Source: Mesorhizobium tamadayense (GTDB taxonomy: Bacteria; Pseudomonadota; Alphaproteobacteria; Rhizobiales; Rhizobiaceae). Taken from it: a DNA stretch of 64,000 nt. Under the pieces are notes generated by a model. The model searched no databases. It saw only the letters and a program-made list of their open reading frames with translations, and was not told the DNA's origin. Shown here piece by piece: positions 8,314-16,731 of this stretch (its first letter is position 1; every line of letters begins with the position of its first letter). Made by a program: the position numbers and the translations under genes. The DNA lies in NCBI RefSeq assembly GCF_003863365.1, contig NZ_RQXT01000017.1:53909-117908 (forward strand), given 5' to 3'.

Positions 8314-9597
8314 ATGAAGATTCCGAAATCCATTCTGCTCGATCCGGAGGCAAACAAGGCCTATGGCGCCTTTGCCGTGGTCATTTCCGTCTTTGCGTTT
8401 GCCTATTCCAGCAGTTTCGGCCAGATCCTGATCCTTGCCTACTACGCGGTCTGGCTGCCGCTGCTCTTTGTCGACTATAGGCGCTTCACCTGGAAGCTAT
8501 CGAGCGCCTGGCTGCCGATACTGTTTGCGGGCTATGTCTGCCTGTCGGTCTTCTGGTCGCAGGCTGCCGGCACCAGCGCGCGTGCGGCGGTGCAATATTC
8601 CTCGCACATCCTCTGTGCCTATATCGCGGCCCGCACCATCAGCGTCCGGACGCTGGTGCTGGGCTCGCTGATCGGCATCTTCTTCGTCCTGCTCTACTCA
8701 CTGAAAGTCAACGCTTACGCGCTCGACATTATCGACGGCACCTTCAATTTCGTCGGCGCTTTCGCCTCGAAGAACCAGGTCGGTTTCTTCTCATCGCTCG
8801 GCATCTTCTTCTCGCTCGTCTTCCTGATGTTCTACCGGCGCAACTGGCTGAGCTTCTTCTGGACCGCGCCGATCATCCTGATGTCGGCATACATGCTGGC
8901 GATCGCCCATTCGGCGACATCCGTCGCCTCGCTGCCGGCGGTGCTCGGCATCGTCATCTTGCTCACCATGAGCAGGGTCCTGTCGCGCCGCTACCGCCGT
9001 GTGCTGTTCGTGGTCGGCGGCGGCGCCCTGGTGGCCGGGGTGGTGGCCGCGCTGAACCTTGGCCTGCTGGACTTCGTGCTCGGCATCTTCGGCAAGGATT
9101 CGACGCTGACCGGCCGCACCTACCTCTGGGAGCAGGGTTGGGAGGCGGCGCAATTGCATCCGCTGCTCGGCTACGGCTATGCCGCCTACTGGGTGCAGGG
9201 CTTCGCCGATCCGGAGCGGCTGTGGGCGGAATTCTACATCACGACCCGCACCGGCTTCCACTTCCACAACACCTATATCGAAACCCTGGTCGAGATCGGC
9301 TTCGTCGGCGTCGCCATGCTGGCGCTGGTCATCCTGCGCGCCTTCTACGGTCATGTATCGAAGGTGGTGTTCGGAGCCTGGAACGCCGATTCGGTGGTGC
9401 TCGCCGGCGCTGTCGGGCTGATGCTGATCCGCTCCTTCTTCGAGGTCGAGATCCTCGGCCCCTATTTCATGGCCTCCTTCATCGTCTGTTACGGCCTGTT
9501 CAAGCTGAGCCCGCAGCCGGTCGCCCGGCGGCGGCGGGTTGTCCTCCCGGTCGAGGATGAGAAGCCCGCGAGGGGCCACATGCCGGCCCCGGTCTGA
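8314..9597 (+). CDS. exoQ: O-antigen ligase/polymerase family EPS polymerase (ExoQ-like)
   Basis: A 427-residue polytopic membrane protein with about 11-12 hydrophobic segments. It has a large loop containing GRTYLWEQGWEAAQLHPLLG followed by FHFHNTYIETLVEIGF, the Wzy_C signature region of O-antigen ligases and Wzy-type polymerases. ExoQ polymerises octasaccharide repeats on the periplasmic face in succinoglycan systems, and the exo context makes that role likely. The symbol is by similarity and position; family members can instead be ligases. Transcribed alone, away from the minus-strand exoF/exoY genes. Confidence 0.78.
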   Translation: MKIPKSILLDPEANKAYGAFAVVISVFAFAYSSSFGQILILAYYAVWLPLLFVDYRRFTWKLSSAWLPILFAGYVCLSVFWSQAAGTSARAAVQYSSHILCAYIAARTISVRTLVLGSLIGIFFVLLYSLKVNAYALDIIDGTFNFVGAFASKNQVGFFSSLGIFFSLVFLMFYRRNWLSFFWTAPIILMSAYMLAIAHSATSVASLPAVLGIVILLTMSRVLSRRYRRVLFVVGGGALVAGVVAALNLGLLDFVLGIFGKDSTLTGRTYLWEQGWEAAQLHPLLGYGYAAYWVQGFADPERLWAEFYITTRTGFHFHNTYIETLVEIGFVGVAMLALVILRAFYGHVSKVVFGAWNADSVVLAGAVGLMLIRSFFEVEILGPYFMASFIVCYGLFKLSPQPVARRRRVVLPVEDEKPARGHMPAPV

Positions 9598-9711
9598 CCG
9601 ACCGGGGTGTCCGACTGCGGAGGTGCGGAACGGCTCCGCCCAGTCTTCGCTCCGTTTCGCGTCGCTGCGCCCAAGGATGACGACGCCTAGCTGTTGTGTC
9701 GAGAAACCAGT

Positions 9712-10806
9712 CTAGGCCACGGCCCGCGCGCGCTGCATTTGCCGCTGCAGGAACCGGCGCACCGGCTCGTCATAGACGCGGGTGGCGATGTCGGCGATGA
9801 CGATGACCGCGGCGGCCATCAGGAGGCCGAACCAGGGATGATATGCGAACGGGTCGACCGACACCGCCTTGCCGGTTCCGGCGATGATCATCAGCATCGG
9901 CGTGTGGATGATGTAGATCGGGTAGGAGACCCGCCCCAGCCAGCCATAGAAGCCCGCCAGTCGCGGAGCGGTCGGCGCCACCGCGCCAGTCACAACCATG
10001 ATCGGGAACACGACAGCCACGCAGGCGAGGTCATAGGCGACGCGCCCGGCAGCACCCGCAGGCGCGATGGCGAAGACGATCAGCGTGAGCAGGATCGCGG
10101 CCTCGACCCACCAGCCGCGCCGCAGGAAACCGAGACCGTCCTGGTAACGCGCCATCGACCGGCATAAGAGCACGCCCAGGAAGAAGGAGAACGACACGCG
10201 CGGCAGCCCGCTGATGATGGTCTTTCCGGTCATGCCGAAATCGAGCGTGCCGACGATAACCGAGGCGACGACCAGCAGCACGAGGCTGACAGCGATCAGC
10301 GCCGTCAGCACCCGCCTCGACAGCAGGAAAAAGACGGCGACATAGGCGACGTTGACGATCAGCTCGAAGAACAGCGACCACGAGGCGGGATTGAGCGGAA
10401 AGATCGTATGGTAGGCCTCGCCGATCAGCGGAATAAAGAACATGCCGGTCGTCAGCTGCATGCCGATCTCGGACAACGGCATGTATTCGGCCGGCATTAG
10501 CCTGTTCTTGACCAGCAGGTAGAAGAAGCCGAGCAGCGTGCCGGCGAGATAGAGCGGATAGAGCCGGATCAGGCGGATGGCCACGAATGTGCCGAAACCC
10601 ATGCCGTTCTCGATCTTTCGATCATAGGCATGCGCGATGACGAAGCCACTGAGCAGGAAGAACAGGTCGACCGCGAGATAGCTCGACGGCAGCACCTTGC
10701 CGTCGGCCAGGAACGGCGAGAAGTGGTAGAGCATGACGCTTATCGCCGCCACGCCGCGGATGGCGTCGAGGTTGAGGTAAACGTGACGCGGAGCGGCGGG
10801 CTGCAT
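9712..10806 (-). CDS. acyltransferase family 3 membrane protein, EPS-associated
   Basis: A 364-residue integral membrane acyltransferase beginning with the family signature YLNLDAIRGVAAISVMLYHF, with the probable catalytic His in MLYHF, followed by about ten helices. Family members (OafA, ExoZ, ExoH, NodX) transfer acetyl, succinyl or other acyl groups to surface glycans. In this context it probably decorates the EPS repeat unit, but donor and acceptor cannot be read from the sequence. It follows exoF on the same strand after a 141-base gap containing a perfect hairpin. Confidence 0.82.
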   Translation of the reverse strand: MQPAAPRHVYLNLDAIRGVAAISVMLYHFSPFLADGKVLPSSYLAVDLFFLLSGFVIAHAYDRKIENGMGFGTFVAIRLIRLYPLYLAGTLLGFFYLLVKNRLMPAEYMPLSEIGMQLTTGMFFIPLIGEAYHTIFPLNPASWSLFFELIVNVAYVAVFFLLSRRVLTALIAVSLVLLVVASVIVGTLDFGMTGKTIISGLPRVSFSFFLGVLLCRSMARYQDGLGFLRRGWWVEAAILLTLIVFAIAPAGAAGRVAYDLACVAVVFPIMVVTGAVAPTAPRLAGFYGWLGRVSYPIYIIHTPMLMIIAGTGKAVSVDPFAYHPWFGLLMAAAVIVIADIATRVYDEPVRRFLQRQMQRARAVA

Positions 10807-10905
10807 TCTGTGCCTTCAAGCGGTCCAAACAGATCGCCCGCCCGCGCCTTGGCGCGAACGAGCCTGACTTGTTCCTCCCGCCTCCATAGCGCGGGCCGCC
10901 ACAAG

Positions 10906-10940
10906 CGCTGGAGCGGTTCGGCGATTGAACCGCTCCAGCG
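10906..10940. terminator. perfect 14-bp inverted repeat between exoF and the acyltransferase gene
   Basis: Arms 10906-10919 and 10927-10940 (CGCTGGAGCGGTTC and its exact complement) enclose a 7-base loop. The hairpin starts 8 bases beyond the exoF stop on the minus strand. No U-tract follows, so it could be a partial terminator or an RNA-stability element separating exoYF from the acyltransferase. Confidence 0.5.
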
Positions 10941-10947
10941 GGTGGCG

Positions 10948-12252
10948 CTACTGGCTGGCCGTCGGCGCCAGCTTGACCTTGATCACGTCGCCGGGAAGCA
11001 CTGGCGTGTCTTCCTTGGCCTCGACCTCGCTGGTCTTGCCGTCGGCAACACGCAGCAGCGAGTAAAGCAGGGTCGGTTCCTCGCTGCCGGTGATGGAAGC
11101 CATCGTCGCGGGGTCCGACGCCTGGGCGATCAGCCCTTTCTGCATGGCTGTCCTCAGCGTCGCCTCGTTGAGGTCGGCTTCGGTCTGCTGGCGGCTTGCG
11201 GCCAGATTGGAGTTAAGCGTGTTGCGGGCATCGATGGCGTCCTGCTCGGCCTTGCTGATCGACTGCTTGGCCGTGAGGATGGCCGTCTCATAGTCCAGGA
11301 TCTTGCCCTGCAGGTCGGCCACCGTCTGTTTCGAATCGAGCAGCCGCGCATTGGCGACCAGGCCCTTCTGCGCCAGCGGACCGATGCTGGTGAGCTGCTG
11401 CTGCGCCAAGTCCACCTGCTGCTGCTGGTTGGCGATCTTCTTCTGCAGCGATTCGACTTCGCCCTGCAGGACCCCTTTCAGGTCGTCGAGCGCGTCCAGC
11501 TTCAGCTTCAGCGCCTTCTGGTCGGCCGTGAGGATCTGCATTTCGTCGGCAACGATGGCCTGCGTTCTCGGGTCGCCCTCGACCTCCTTCGGAACCTCGA
11601 AGCTCGTCTTGCCGGCAAGGTCCGCGTCGATGCGGGCGCGCTTGATGATCAGCCGCAGCCGCTGGTCGTCATAGATGTCGAAACTGCCCTTGGCGGTGAC
11701 CAGGTCCTTGCCGAGCTGAGGGCCGTAATCGGCGCTGCGCCGGATGCCGCCGGCGATGCTCACCGCCTTCAGCACCGTCAGGTCCGGCACGTAGGGGAAC
11801 TGGCCTGGATTCTGCACTTCGCCCGAAATGTAGAATGGCCGGAATTGCGCCATTTCGACCGAGGCTTCGGGCTTGTCGGGCAGCGCCAGCTTGCGCTGCA
11901 GCGCGAGCCCGATCGCCGCCGCGATCTCCGAGGTTGTCTTGCCGGCCGCCTGCATCTCGCCGACGAACGGCACCGACAGCGTGCCGGCGGGGCCGACCGA
12001 ATAGTCGCCGTTGAGCGCCGACCAGTCGCGGAACGTGCCGTCGACCGTCTGCCATTCGGCGACGCGGATGTTGAGCTTGTCCTGCGGGCCGAGACGATAG
12101 TCTTCGGCCGCCGCCATCTGCGGCGTCAGGAGAGACATCGCAAGCGCCGCAGCCGCGAGCCGGCTGGGCGCCATGGAAAGAAGACTGCAGGCGAAAGACA
12201 GTCCGAAGGAGTGCTTTTTCAAATGAACGTTTCCGATCCGCTTTGGCCCCAT
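10948..12252 (-). CDS. exoF: polysaccharide export/biosynthesis protein, ExoF-like
   Basis: A protein of up to 434 residues with a hydrophobic signal region (about residues 16-48, ending near AAAEDYRLGPQDKL), then a Poly_export domain (YRLGPQDKLNIRVAEW), a SLBB-like segment (FYISGEVQNPGQFPY), a long coiled coil (about residues 235-375, rich in Q, L and K) and a C-terminal DVIKVKL strand. In succinoglycan systems ExoF links the periplasmic secretion machinery to the outer membrane. The start is uncertain; a TTG before KKHSFG (codon 11) is a plausible alternative. It follows exoY with 58 bases between, as in Sinorhizobium meliloti. Confidence 0.85.
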   Translation of the reverse strand: MGPKRIGNVHLKKHSFGLSFACSLLSMAPSRLAAAALAMSLLTPQMAAAEDYRLGPQDKLNIRVAEWQTVDGTFRDWSALNGDYSVGPAGTLSVPFVGEMQAAGKTTSEIAAAIGLALQRKLALPDKPEASVEMAQFRPFYISGEVQNPGQFPYVPDLTVLKAVSIAGGIRRSADYGPQLGKDLVTAKGSFDIYDDQRLRLIIKRARIDADLAGKTSFEVPKEVEGDPRTQAIVADEMQILTADQKALKLKLDALDDLKGVLQGEVESLQKKIANQQQQVDLAQQQLTSIGPLAQKGLVANARLLDSKQTVADLQGKILDYETAILTAKQSISKAEQDAIDARNTLNSNLAASRQQTEADLNEATLRTAMQKGLIAQASDPATMASITGSEEPTLLYSLLRVADGKTSEVEAKEDTPVLPGDVIKVKLAPTASQ

Positions 12253-12310
12253 CCGCCCGATGAGATCACTGCCGGATGCCTGCGCCGAGTTCGGCGGGCA
12301 GGCCCGTCGG

Positions 12311-12988
12311 TCAATAGCTGCCGCGCGACATCCACACGGCAGGCACGGTTTTCACGATGATGCGAATGTCCTCGACCATCGACCAGTTCTCGACATAGTG
12401 GCGATCGAAAGCGACGCGCGTGTCGTAGGACACGTCGTTGCGTCCGCTCACCTGCCACAGCCCGGTGAGGCCGGGGCGCGACTTCAGGTAATAGACGGCC
12501 GCGCTGCCGTAGATCTCGAGCTCGTCACGCACGACCGGGCGCGGTCCGACGAGGCTCATGTCGCCCTGCAGGATGTTGATGATCTGCGGCAGCTCGTCGA
12601 GGCTGAGCTTCCTCAGCACATTGCCGACACGCGTCACGCGCGGATCGTTCTTCAGCTTGCGCGTCGCCGCCCATTCGGCAGCGGCGTCCGGATTGGCGGC
12701 GAGATGCGCGGCCAGCACCTTCTCGCCGTCCTGCACCATGGTGCGGAATTTGAGGCAGGCGAAGATCCTTCCGCCGCGACCGATCCGCTTATGACCATAG
12801 AAGATCGGACCGCGGTCGGAAAGCTTGACCAGCAGGGCGACCATCAGGAAGAGCGGGCTGAGCAGAACCAGGCCCGCTAGGGAACCGACGATATCGAAAC
12901 TGCGTTTGAGCAGACCGCCGATGGGGGGTGGAAAATCAATGCCGGCATGCGAAAAACCCGCATTGGCCGACTTGGCGACGTCCCTCAT
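12311..12988 (-). CDS. exoY: undecaprenyl-phosphate sugar-1-phosphate transferase, ExoY-like
   Basis: A 225-residue priming transferase that moves a sugar phosphate (galactose-1-P in succinoglycan) from a UDP-sugar to undecaprenyl phosphate, starting each EPS repeat unit at the inner membrane. One transmembrane helix (about residues 30-55) precedes the catalytic domain, which carries KFRTMV, the LRKLSLDELPQIINIL segment, GDMSLVGPRP and RPGLTGLWQVSGR, all hallmarks of the bacterial sugar transferase family. The start lies 54 bases from a CTGC-AGC-GCAA motif. exoX is divergent, matching the S. meliloti exoX-exoY arrangement. Confidence 0.93.
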   Translation of the reverse strand: MRDVAKSANAGFSHAGIDFPPPIGGLLKRSFDIVGSLAGLVLLSPLFLMVALLVKLSDRGPIFYGHKRIGRGGRIFACLKFRTMVQDGEKVLAAHLAANPDAAAEWAATRKLKNDPRVTRVGNVLRKLSLDELPQIINILQGDMSLVGPRPVVRDELEIYGSAAVYYLKSRPGLTGLWQVSGRNDVSYDTRVAFDRHYVENWSMVEDIRIIVKTVPAVWMSRGSY

Positions 12989-13594
12989 GCAAAAGCTCCA
13001 TACGTTGAACGGATGGTTTACGGCACGATATCAAAAAAATGCTGCAGCGCAACACACAATTTCCCATCGGGATGAAATGTTCACGTCATGAATTGACTAA
13101 ATAATAAACGCACCCTGCTCAAATTTTGGCCTTTGTGGCATGTTTATGACGAGATGAGAGATAATCGAGGAAATGTAGTGCTCCATTTGGGCCGTTTTTG
13201 GACAGCGCATTCTTTGCCGCAGACGATTGGCGGTTGCAGATCGACCGAATCACTCGCGGAGGTAAGTTCTTAGCGTAAAATACTATTAATATTTTGGGTT
13301 TTACTACGGTAGGTTTAGCTACCTTGAATGTATGGCGATGCCGGAGTGTGCGTCGCAGCATGGTAGAGTCGATTCCGCAAAACCATTGGAAATCTCCTGC
13401 GCTTGGCCTTGCTTCGAAGGTCTCGCCTTAATAGAGTCGCAAACTGTTTCTGTCATAGTCTGGATGGGTCAGAAAGGCCGGAAGCAACCGGCCGAATTGG
13501 GCAGCCAGAAATAGCTCTTTGGCGGAACGGGGAGTTACGCGGGTGGGTAAGTCACACCTTTTGCATGCTCGTGTCGGTTGACGGGCCGACGCGC
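12989..13594. promoter_or_regulatory. 606-base AT-richer divergent control region between exoY and exoX
   Basis: No convincing gene is seen. The stretch is distinctly richer in A and T than its surroundings, with AAAATA-N7-TATTTT around 13275-13300 and the CTGC-N3-GCAA motif at 13042. Its length fits a heavily regulated divergent promoter, as known for exoX/exoY in rhizobia. Confidence 0.5.
13042..13052 (+). promoter_or_regulatory. CTGC-N3-GCAA regulatory motif upstream of exoY
   Basis: CTGC-AGC-GCAA lies 54 bases before the exoY start, with the extended context AATGCTGCAGCGCAACACA. It is one of the motif set shared by EPS and lasso promoters. Confidence 0.5.
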
Positions 13595-13870
13595 ATGTCT
13601 TTGCCAAAATTCATCGTCGGAATGATATTCACGCTCGCCATCGTGGTCGGTTGGTCCTACTTCGACGGCGCATCGCTTGACACCATCGTTATGCGTGCCG
13701 TGATCTGCGCCGTCGTCATTCAGGTGGGTTATTTCCTTCTTGTCTTTGCCATGATTGCCAGGAGCAGGACGATGTCCGCCGACAAGACCCGAGAGGCCGA
13801 CCGCGGCATCGTCTTGGACAAGGTGGCCGAGCGCGAGAAGCTAACCGCCAGGCGCGGTAGCCTCCGCTGA
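13595..13870 (+). CDS. exoX: exopolysaccharide production repressor, ExoX-like
   Basis: A 91-residue small membrane protein beginning MSLPKFIVGMIFTLAIVV, with two predicted transmembrane helices (about residues 5-24 and 32-56) and a charged cytoplasmic tail. This is the plan of ExoX/SyrA-type EPS repressors, which act post-transcriptionally against ExoY to limit EPS. ATG 13595 is chosen from family similarity; ATG 13565 in frame would add 10 residues. Its last 30 bases overlap the 3' end of the convergent lasso exporter gene. Confidence 0.8.
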   Translation: MSLPKFIVGMIFTLAIVVGWSYFDGASLDTIVMRAVICAVVIQVGYFLLVFAMIARSRTMSADKTREADRGIVLDKVAEREKLTARRGSLR

Positions 13871-15733
13871 TCTTCCAGCCGTTTCCGGAACTGGCGTGCT
13901 GTCCGCCGGTGTTGCGGTTTCCAGTTCGGCCCGTTCGCCGGAGAGCATCCGGGCCAGCCGGCTGCCGGACTTCGCCTTCAGCCGCCGATATTGCCCGACC
14001 TCGACCATGCGTCCGCCCTCGATGGCCACGACCCAATCCGCGAAAGCGATCATCGACGGCCGGTGCGCGATGGTCAGGATCGTCATCTGGCCGCGCAGTT
14101 CCTCGATCGATTGGGCGATCAGCGACTGATTCTGCCAGTCGAGCGCGCTCGTCGCCTCGTCGAGGATGAGCAATGAGGGTTTGCGCAGCAGCGCCCGCGC
14201 CAGCGCGATGCGCTGGCGTTCGCCGCCCGAGAGCCTGACGCCGCGATCTCCCACCACCGTTTCGAGCCTCCCGTCGAGCCGCTCGACGAAGTCGGCGGCT
14301 TGCGCTTTGCGCAGTGCCGCCCACAGCTCCTCGTCGCCGGCCTGCGGCGCCGCCAGGCGCAGATTGGCGGCAATCGTGTTATGCAACAGGAACACGTCCT
14401 GCGGCACGTAAGCCACCTGATCGCGCCACGCCCTGCGGTTCTTGGCGGTGATCTCGAGGCCGTCTACCAGGATACTGCCGTCCGTCGGCTCGAGCAGCCC
14501 AAGCAGCATGTCGGCGATCGTGCTCTTGCCCGAGCCGGACGGGCCGATCAGCGCCGTCACCTTGCCGGCGGGAAGCCCGAAGGTGATGCCGCTGACCACT
14601 GGCGTTCCATCGCCATAGGCGAACGAGACGTCGCGAACGTTGAGGCCCGCGTCGAGCGGCAGCCTTGCGTTCTGCGCGGCATCGCCCGGCTCCGTCTCGC
14701 GCGCGGCGTCAAAGCGCGCCTGCAGGGCCTGCATGGCGGTGTACGCCGGCAAATTGATCAGCACCTGCTGCGCCTGCACCTGCATATCCATGAAGCGCGG
14801 CGCGACCCGCATGAAGACCAGGAGCAGCACGACGATTTCCGCAAGGGACAGGTGGAAGCGCACCAGCGCGATGTAGATGAACAGGCTGAGCCCGATCACG
14901 CTCGCCACCTGGAAAAGCGCGGTGCCGATGGTGCTGTTGCGGACATAAGCGACATTGTCCGCCTTCATCTTCTCGAGCGTCGCGCGGAGCTGCGCGAAAT
15001 AGCTGGCCTCGACATTCAGGCTCTTGGCTACCTTGATGCCGCCAAGGAACTCCGAAACCGTGCGGTATTGGTCCTGGCGGCTGCCGGTCAGCACGCGGCC
15101 ATAGGCGGTGGCGCGCGCACGGAAGGGCTGCAGAGCAGCGAACAGGAGCACGCCGATGAGGATGGCGAAGGACGTCATCACCGGTGAGATGAACAGCGAG
15201 ACAACGAGATATCCGGCAAGCAGCAGCGCCGTCTGGGCGAGCATCAGCAGCGAGAAGGCGGCCGCCTGCACACGGTCGATGTCGCCGGTCAGCGCGTGGT
15301 CGAGATCGGAGCTGCGCATGCGGGTGAAGACGCCCCAGTGCGCCTTGCCGATGCTCTCGAACAGGTTCATGCGCACGCGGTTGACGAAGTCGTAGAGCAG
15401 CCGCGCCATGTAGAGCGACTTGAAGCGGTTGAACATCGCCTGCAACGCCACCAGGGCGACGAGCAGGCAGAGCACCGTCGCCAGCGACAGCGTGCCGCCG
15501 GGCACCAGCCAGCGCAGGGCGCCCGGTACCCGCACGGCGAAATCCTGGTCGGCACTGCCGATCAGATGCAGGAGCGGGATCAGCAGCAAGATAGAGAGCC
15601 CCTCGGTCAGGCTTCCCAGGATCAGGAAGGCCAAAGCCGTCAGCGTGCGCTGCCCGCCGATATGCGCCATCATGCCGCCGAAGCCGGCGACATCCCGCAA
15701 AAGCGACAAGCGAATCTTCTCGGACCCGGCCAT
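13841..15733 (-). CDS. lasso-peptide exporter, ABC transporter with fused membrane and ATPase domains
   Basis: A 630-residue half-transporter with six transmembrane helices (residues 30-310) followed by an ATPase carrying Walker A GPSGSGKST (397-405), signature LSGGERQR, Walker B LLILDEATSALD and an H-loop in TIAHRPS. Homodimers of this kind (McjD family) export mature lasso peptides and give self-immunity. It starts 8 bases after the kinase stop as the last gene of the lasso operon. No peptidase domain is present, as expected because the leader is removed by the B proteins. Confidence 0.88.
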   Translation of the reverse strand: MAGSEKIRLSLLRDVAGFGGMMAHIGGQRTLTALAFLILGSLTEGLSILLLIPLLHLIGSADQDFAVRVPGALRWLVPGGTLSLATVLCLLVALVALQAMFNRFKSLYMARLLYDFVNRVRMNLFESIGKAHWGVFTRMRSSDLDHALTGDIDRVQAAAFSLLMLAQTALLLAGYLVVSLFISPVMTSFAILIGVLLFAALQPFRARATAYGRVLTGSRQDQYRTVSEFLGGIKVAKSLNVEASYFAQLRATLEKMKADNVAYVRNSTIGTALFQVASVIGLSLFIYIALVRFHLSLAEIVVLLLVFMRVAPRFMDMQVQAQQVLINLPAYTAMQALQARFDAARETEPGDAAQNARLPLDAGLNVRDVSFAYGDGTPVVSGITFGLPAGKVTALIGPSGSGKSTIADMLLGLLEPTDGSILVDGLEITAKNRRAWRDQVAYVPQDVFLLHNTIAANLRLAAPQAGDEELWAALRKAQAADFVERLDGRLETVVGDRGVRLSGGERQRIALARALLRKPSLLILDEATSALDWQNQSLIAQSIEELRGQMTILTIAHRPSMIAFADWVVAIEGGRMVEVGQYRRLKAKSGSRLARMLSGERAELETATPADSTPVPETAGRSAEATAPGG

Positions 15734-15741
15734 GCCTTAGC

Positions 15742-16731
15742 TCACCTTGCTTGCGCGCCGGCCGCCAGATCGTGTTCGATCAGGGCGACGGCCTCATCGA
15801 TCCGCTCCAGGCCTGCCGGCACTTCGAGCCGGCGGACGCCGGTCCGGGCGGCAAGCTGGGCGCATTGACCGAGATGCGTGGACGCGAAATCGCCGACCAG
15901 CGCCTGCCGGCCGAACCGCGTGACGTAGGAGAACTTGATGATCGCCGGCAGGGCGCCGGCGCCCGGCAGCGGCGTGATCGCCGCCCGCTCCCCGCGCTCC
16001 AGCACATAGATCCGGGCCGCCGGCACGGCTTCGCCGGAAAATCCGTCTTGCAGGCGATGCTGCACCTTCTCGATCTGCGGATGCGCCTGCGGCCGCACTT
16101 CCGCTTGTTCGATCCTGATGGCGTCCGCGGCATCCGCTGCAAGCTTGAGCTGCGGAAAACCGGGCAGGATAATCGGCCGCGAAGGATTGGACAGGTCCAG
16201 TGCCACGACATCGTCGGTAAGCAGAAGGTGACCGGCGCGGATCATGGCGCCCGCCGTGGTCGACTTGCCGGCGCCCTTGTCGCCCATGAAGATCACGCTT
16301 CGGCCGCCCACGGCGACCGCGCTGGCGTGCAGGATGAGCAGACGGCGCTGATGCAGGGTGAGCGCCAGCACCGGACCGAGAAGCGGGAAGGCCAGCAGCG
16401 GATCATCGATGCCCGGCGCCGGATCGACATCGATCCTTGCGGCGTCGCTGATTAGGAAGGTGCCGACGGCTTGCCAGGACAGATATTGACGCGTCGGCTC
16501 GAAACGAAAGGCGGTTCCGCCTTCCGCTGCGGGCTTGGGAAAGTCGACCGGCCGGACCGCGATTGCGATATCGGGCGCCGCAGGCACGGCCGGCTGCAGT
16601 TCCGGCAACGCCACCTCCGAGCTGATCGTCAGGCCATAGGCCCGGTAGAAGCGGCGAACGCGCCTGCTCTGAGCTTCCGGTCCAATCTCGGGTTCCGGCC
16701 TGATGGCGGGCGGAGCGATTGAAACATTCAT
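15742..16731 (-). CDS. HPr-kinase-like protein, putative lasso precursor kinase
   Basis: A 329-residue protein of the HPr kinase/phosphorylase superfamily, with P-loop GDKGAGKST (residues 150-158) in the family context LLILHASAVAVGGRSVIFMG and an acidic LTDDV (172-175) downstream. Its start overlaps the cyclase stop by four bases (ATGA, 16728-16731). In paeninodin-type clusters such kinases phosphorylate the side chain of the C-terminal Ser of the lasso precursor; this cluster's precursor also ends in Ser. It is therefore probably a RiPP-tailoring kinase rather than a regulator of carbon metabolism. A paralogue of exactly the same length lies at 44603-45592. Confidence 0.8.
   Translation of the reverse strand: MNVSIAPPAIRPEPEIGPEAQSRRVRRFYRAYGLTISSEVALPELQPAVPAAPDIAIAVRPVDFPKPAAEGGTAFRFEPTRQYLSWQAVGTFLISDAARIDVDPAPGIDDPLLAFPLLGPVLALTLHQRRLLILHASAVAVGGRSVIFMGDKGAGKSTTAGAMIRAGHLLLTDDVVALDLSNPSRPIILPGFPQLKLAADAADAIRIEQAEVRPQAHPQIEKVQHRLQDGFSGEAVPAARIYVLERGERAAITPLPGAGALPAIIKFSYVTRFGRQALVGDFASTHLGQCAQLAARTGVRRLEVPAGLERIDEAVALIEHDLAAGAQAR

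Noticed and set aside
15742..16731. Canonical HprK controlling the PTS/HPr of the dha operon
   Set aside because: The gene is fused by a four-base overlap to the lasso cyclase gene and its P-loop (GDKGAGKST) and length differ from classical HprK; regulation of HPr cannot be excluded but context favours peptide modification.
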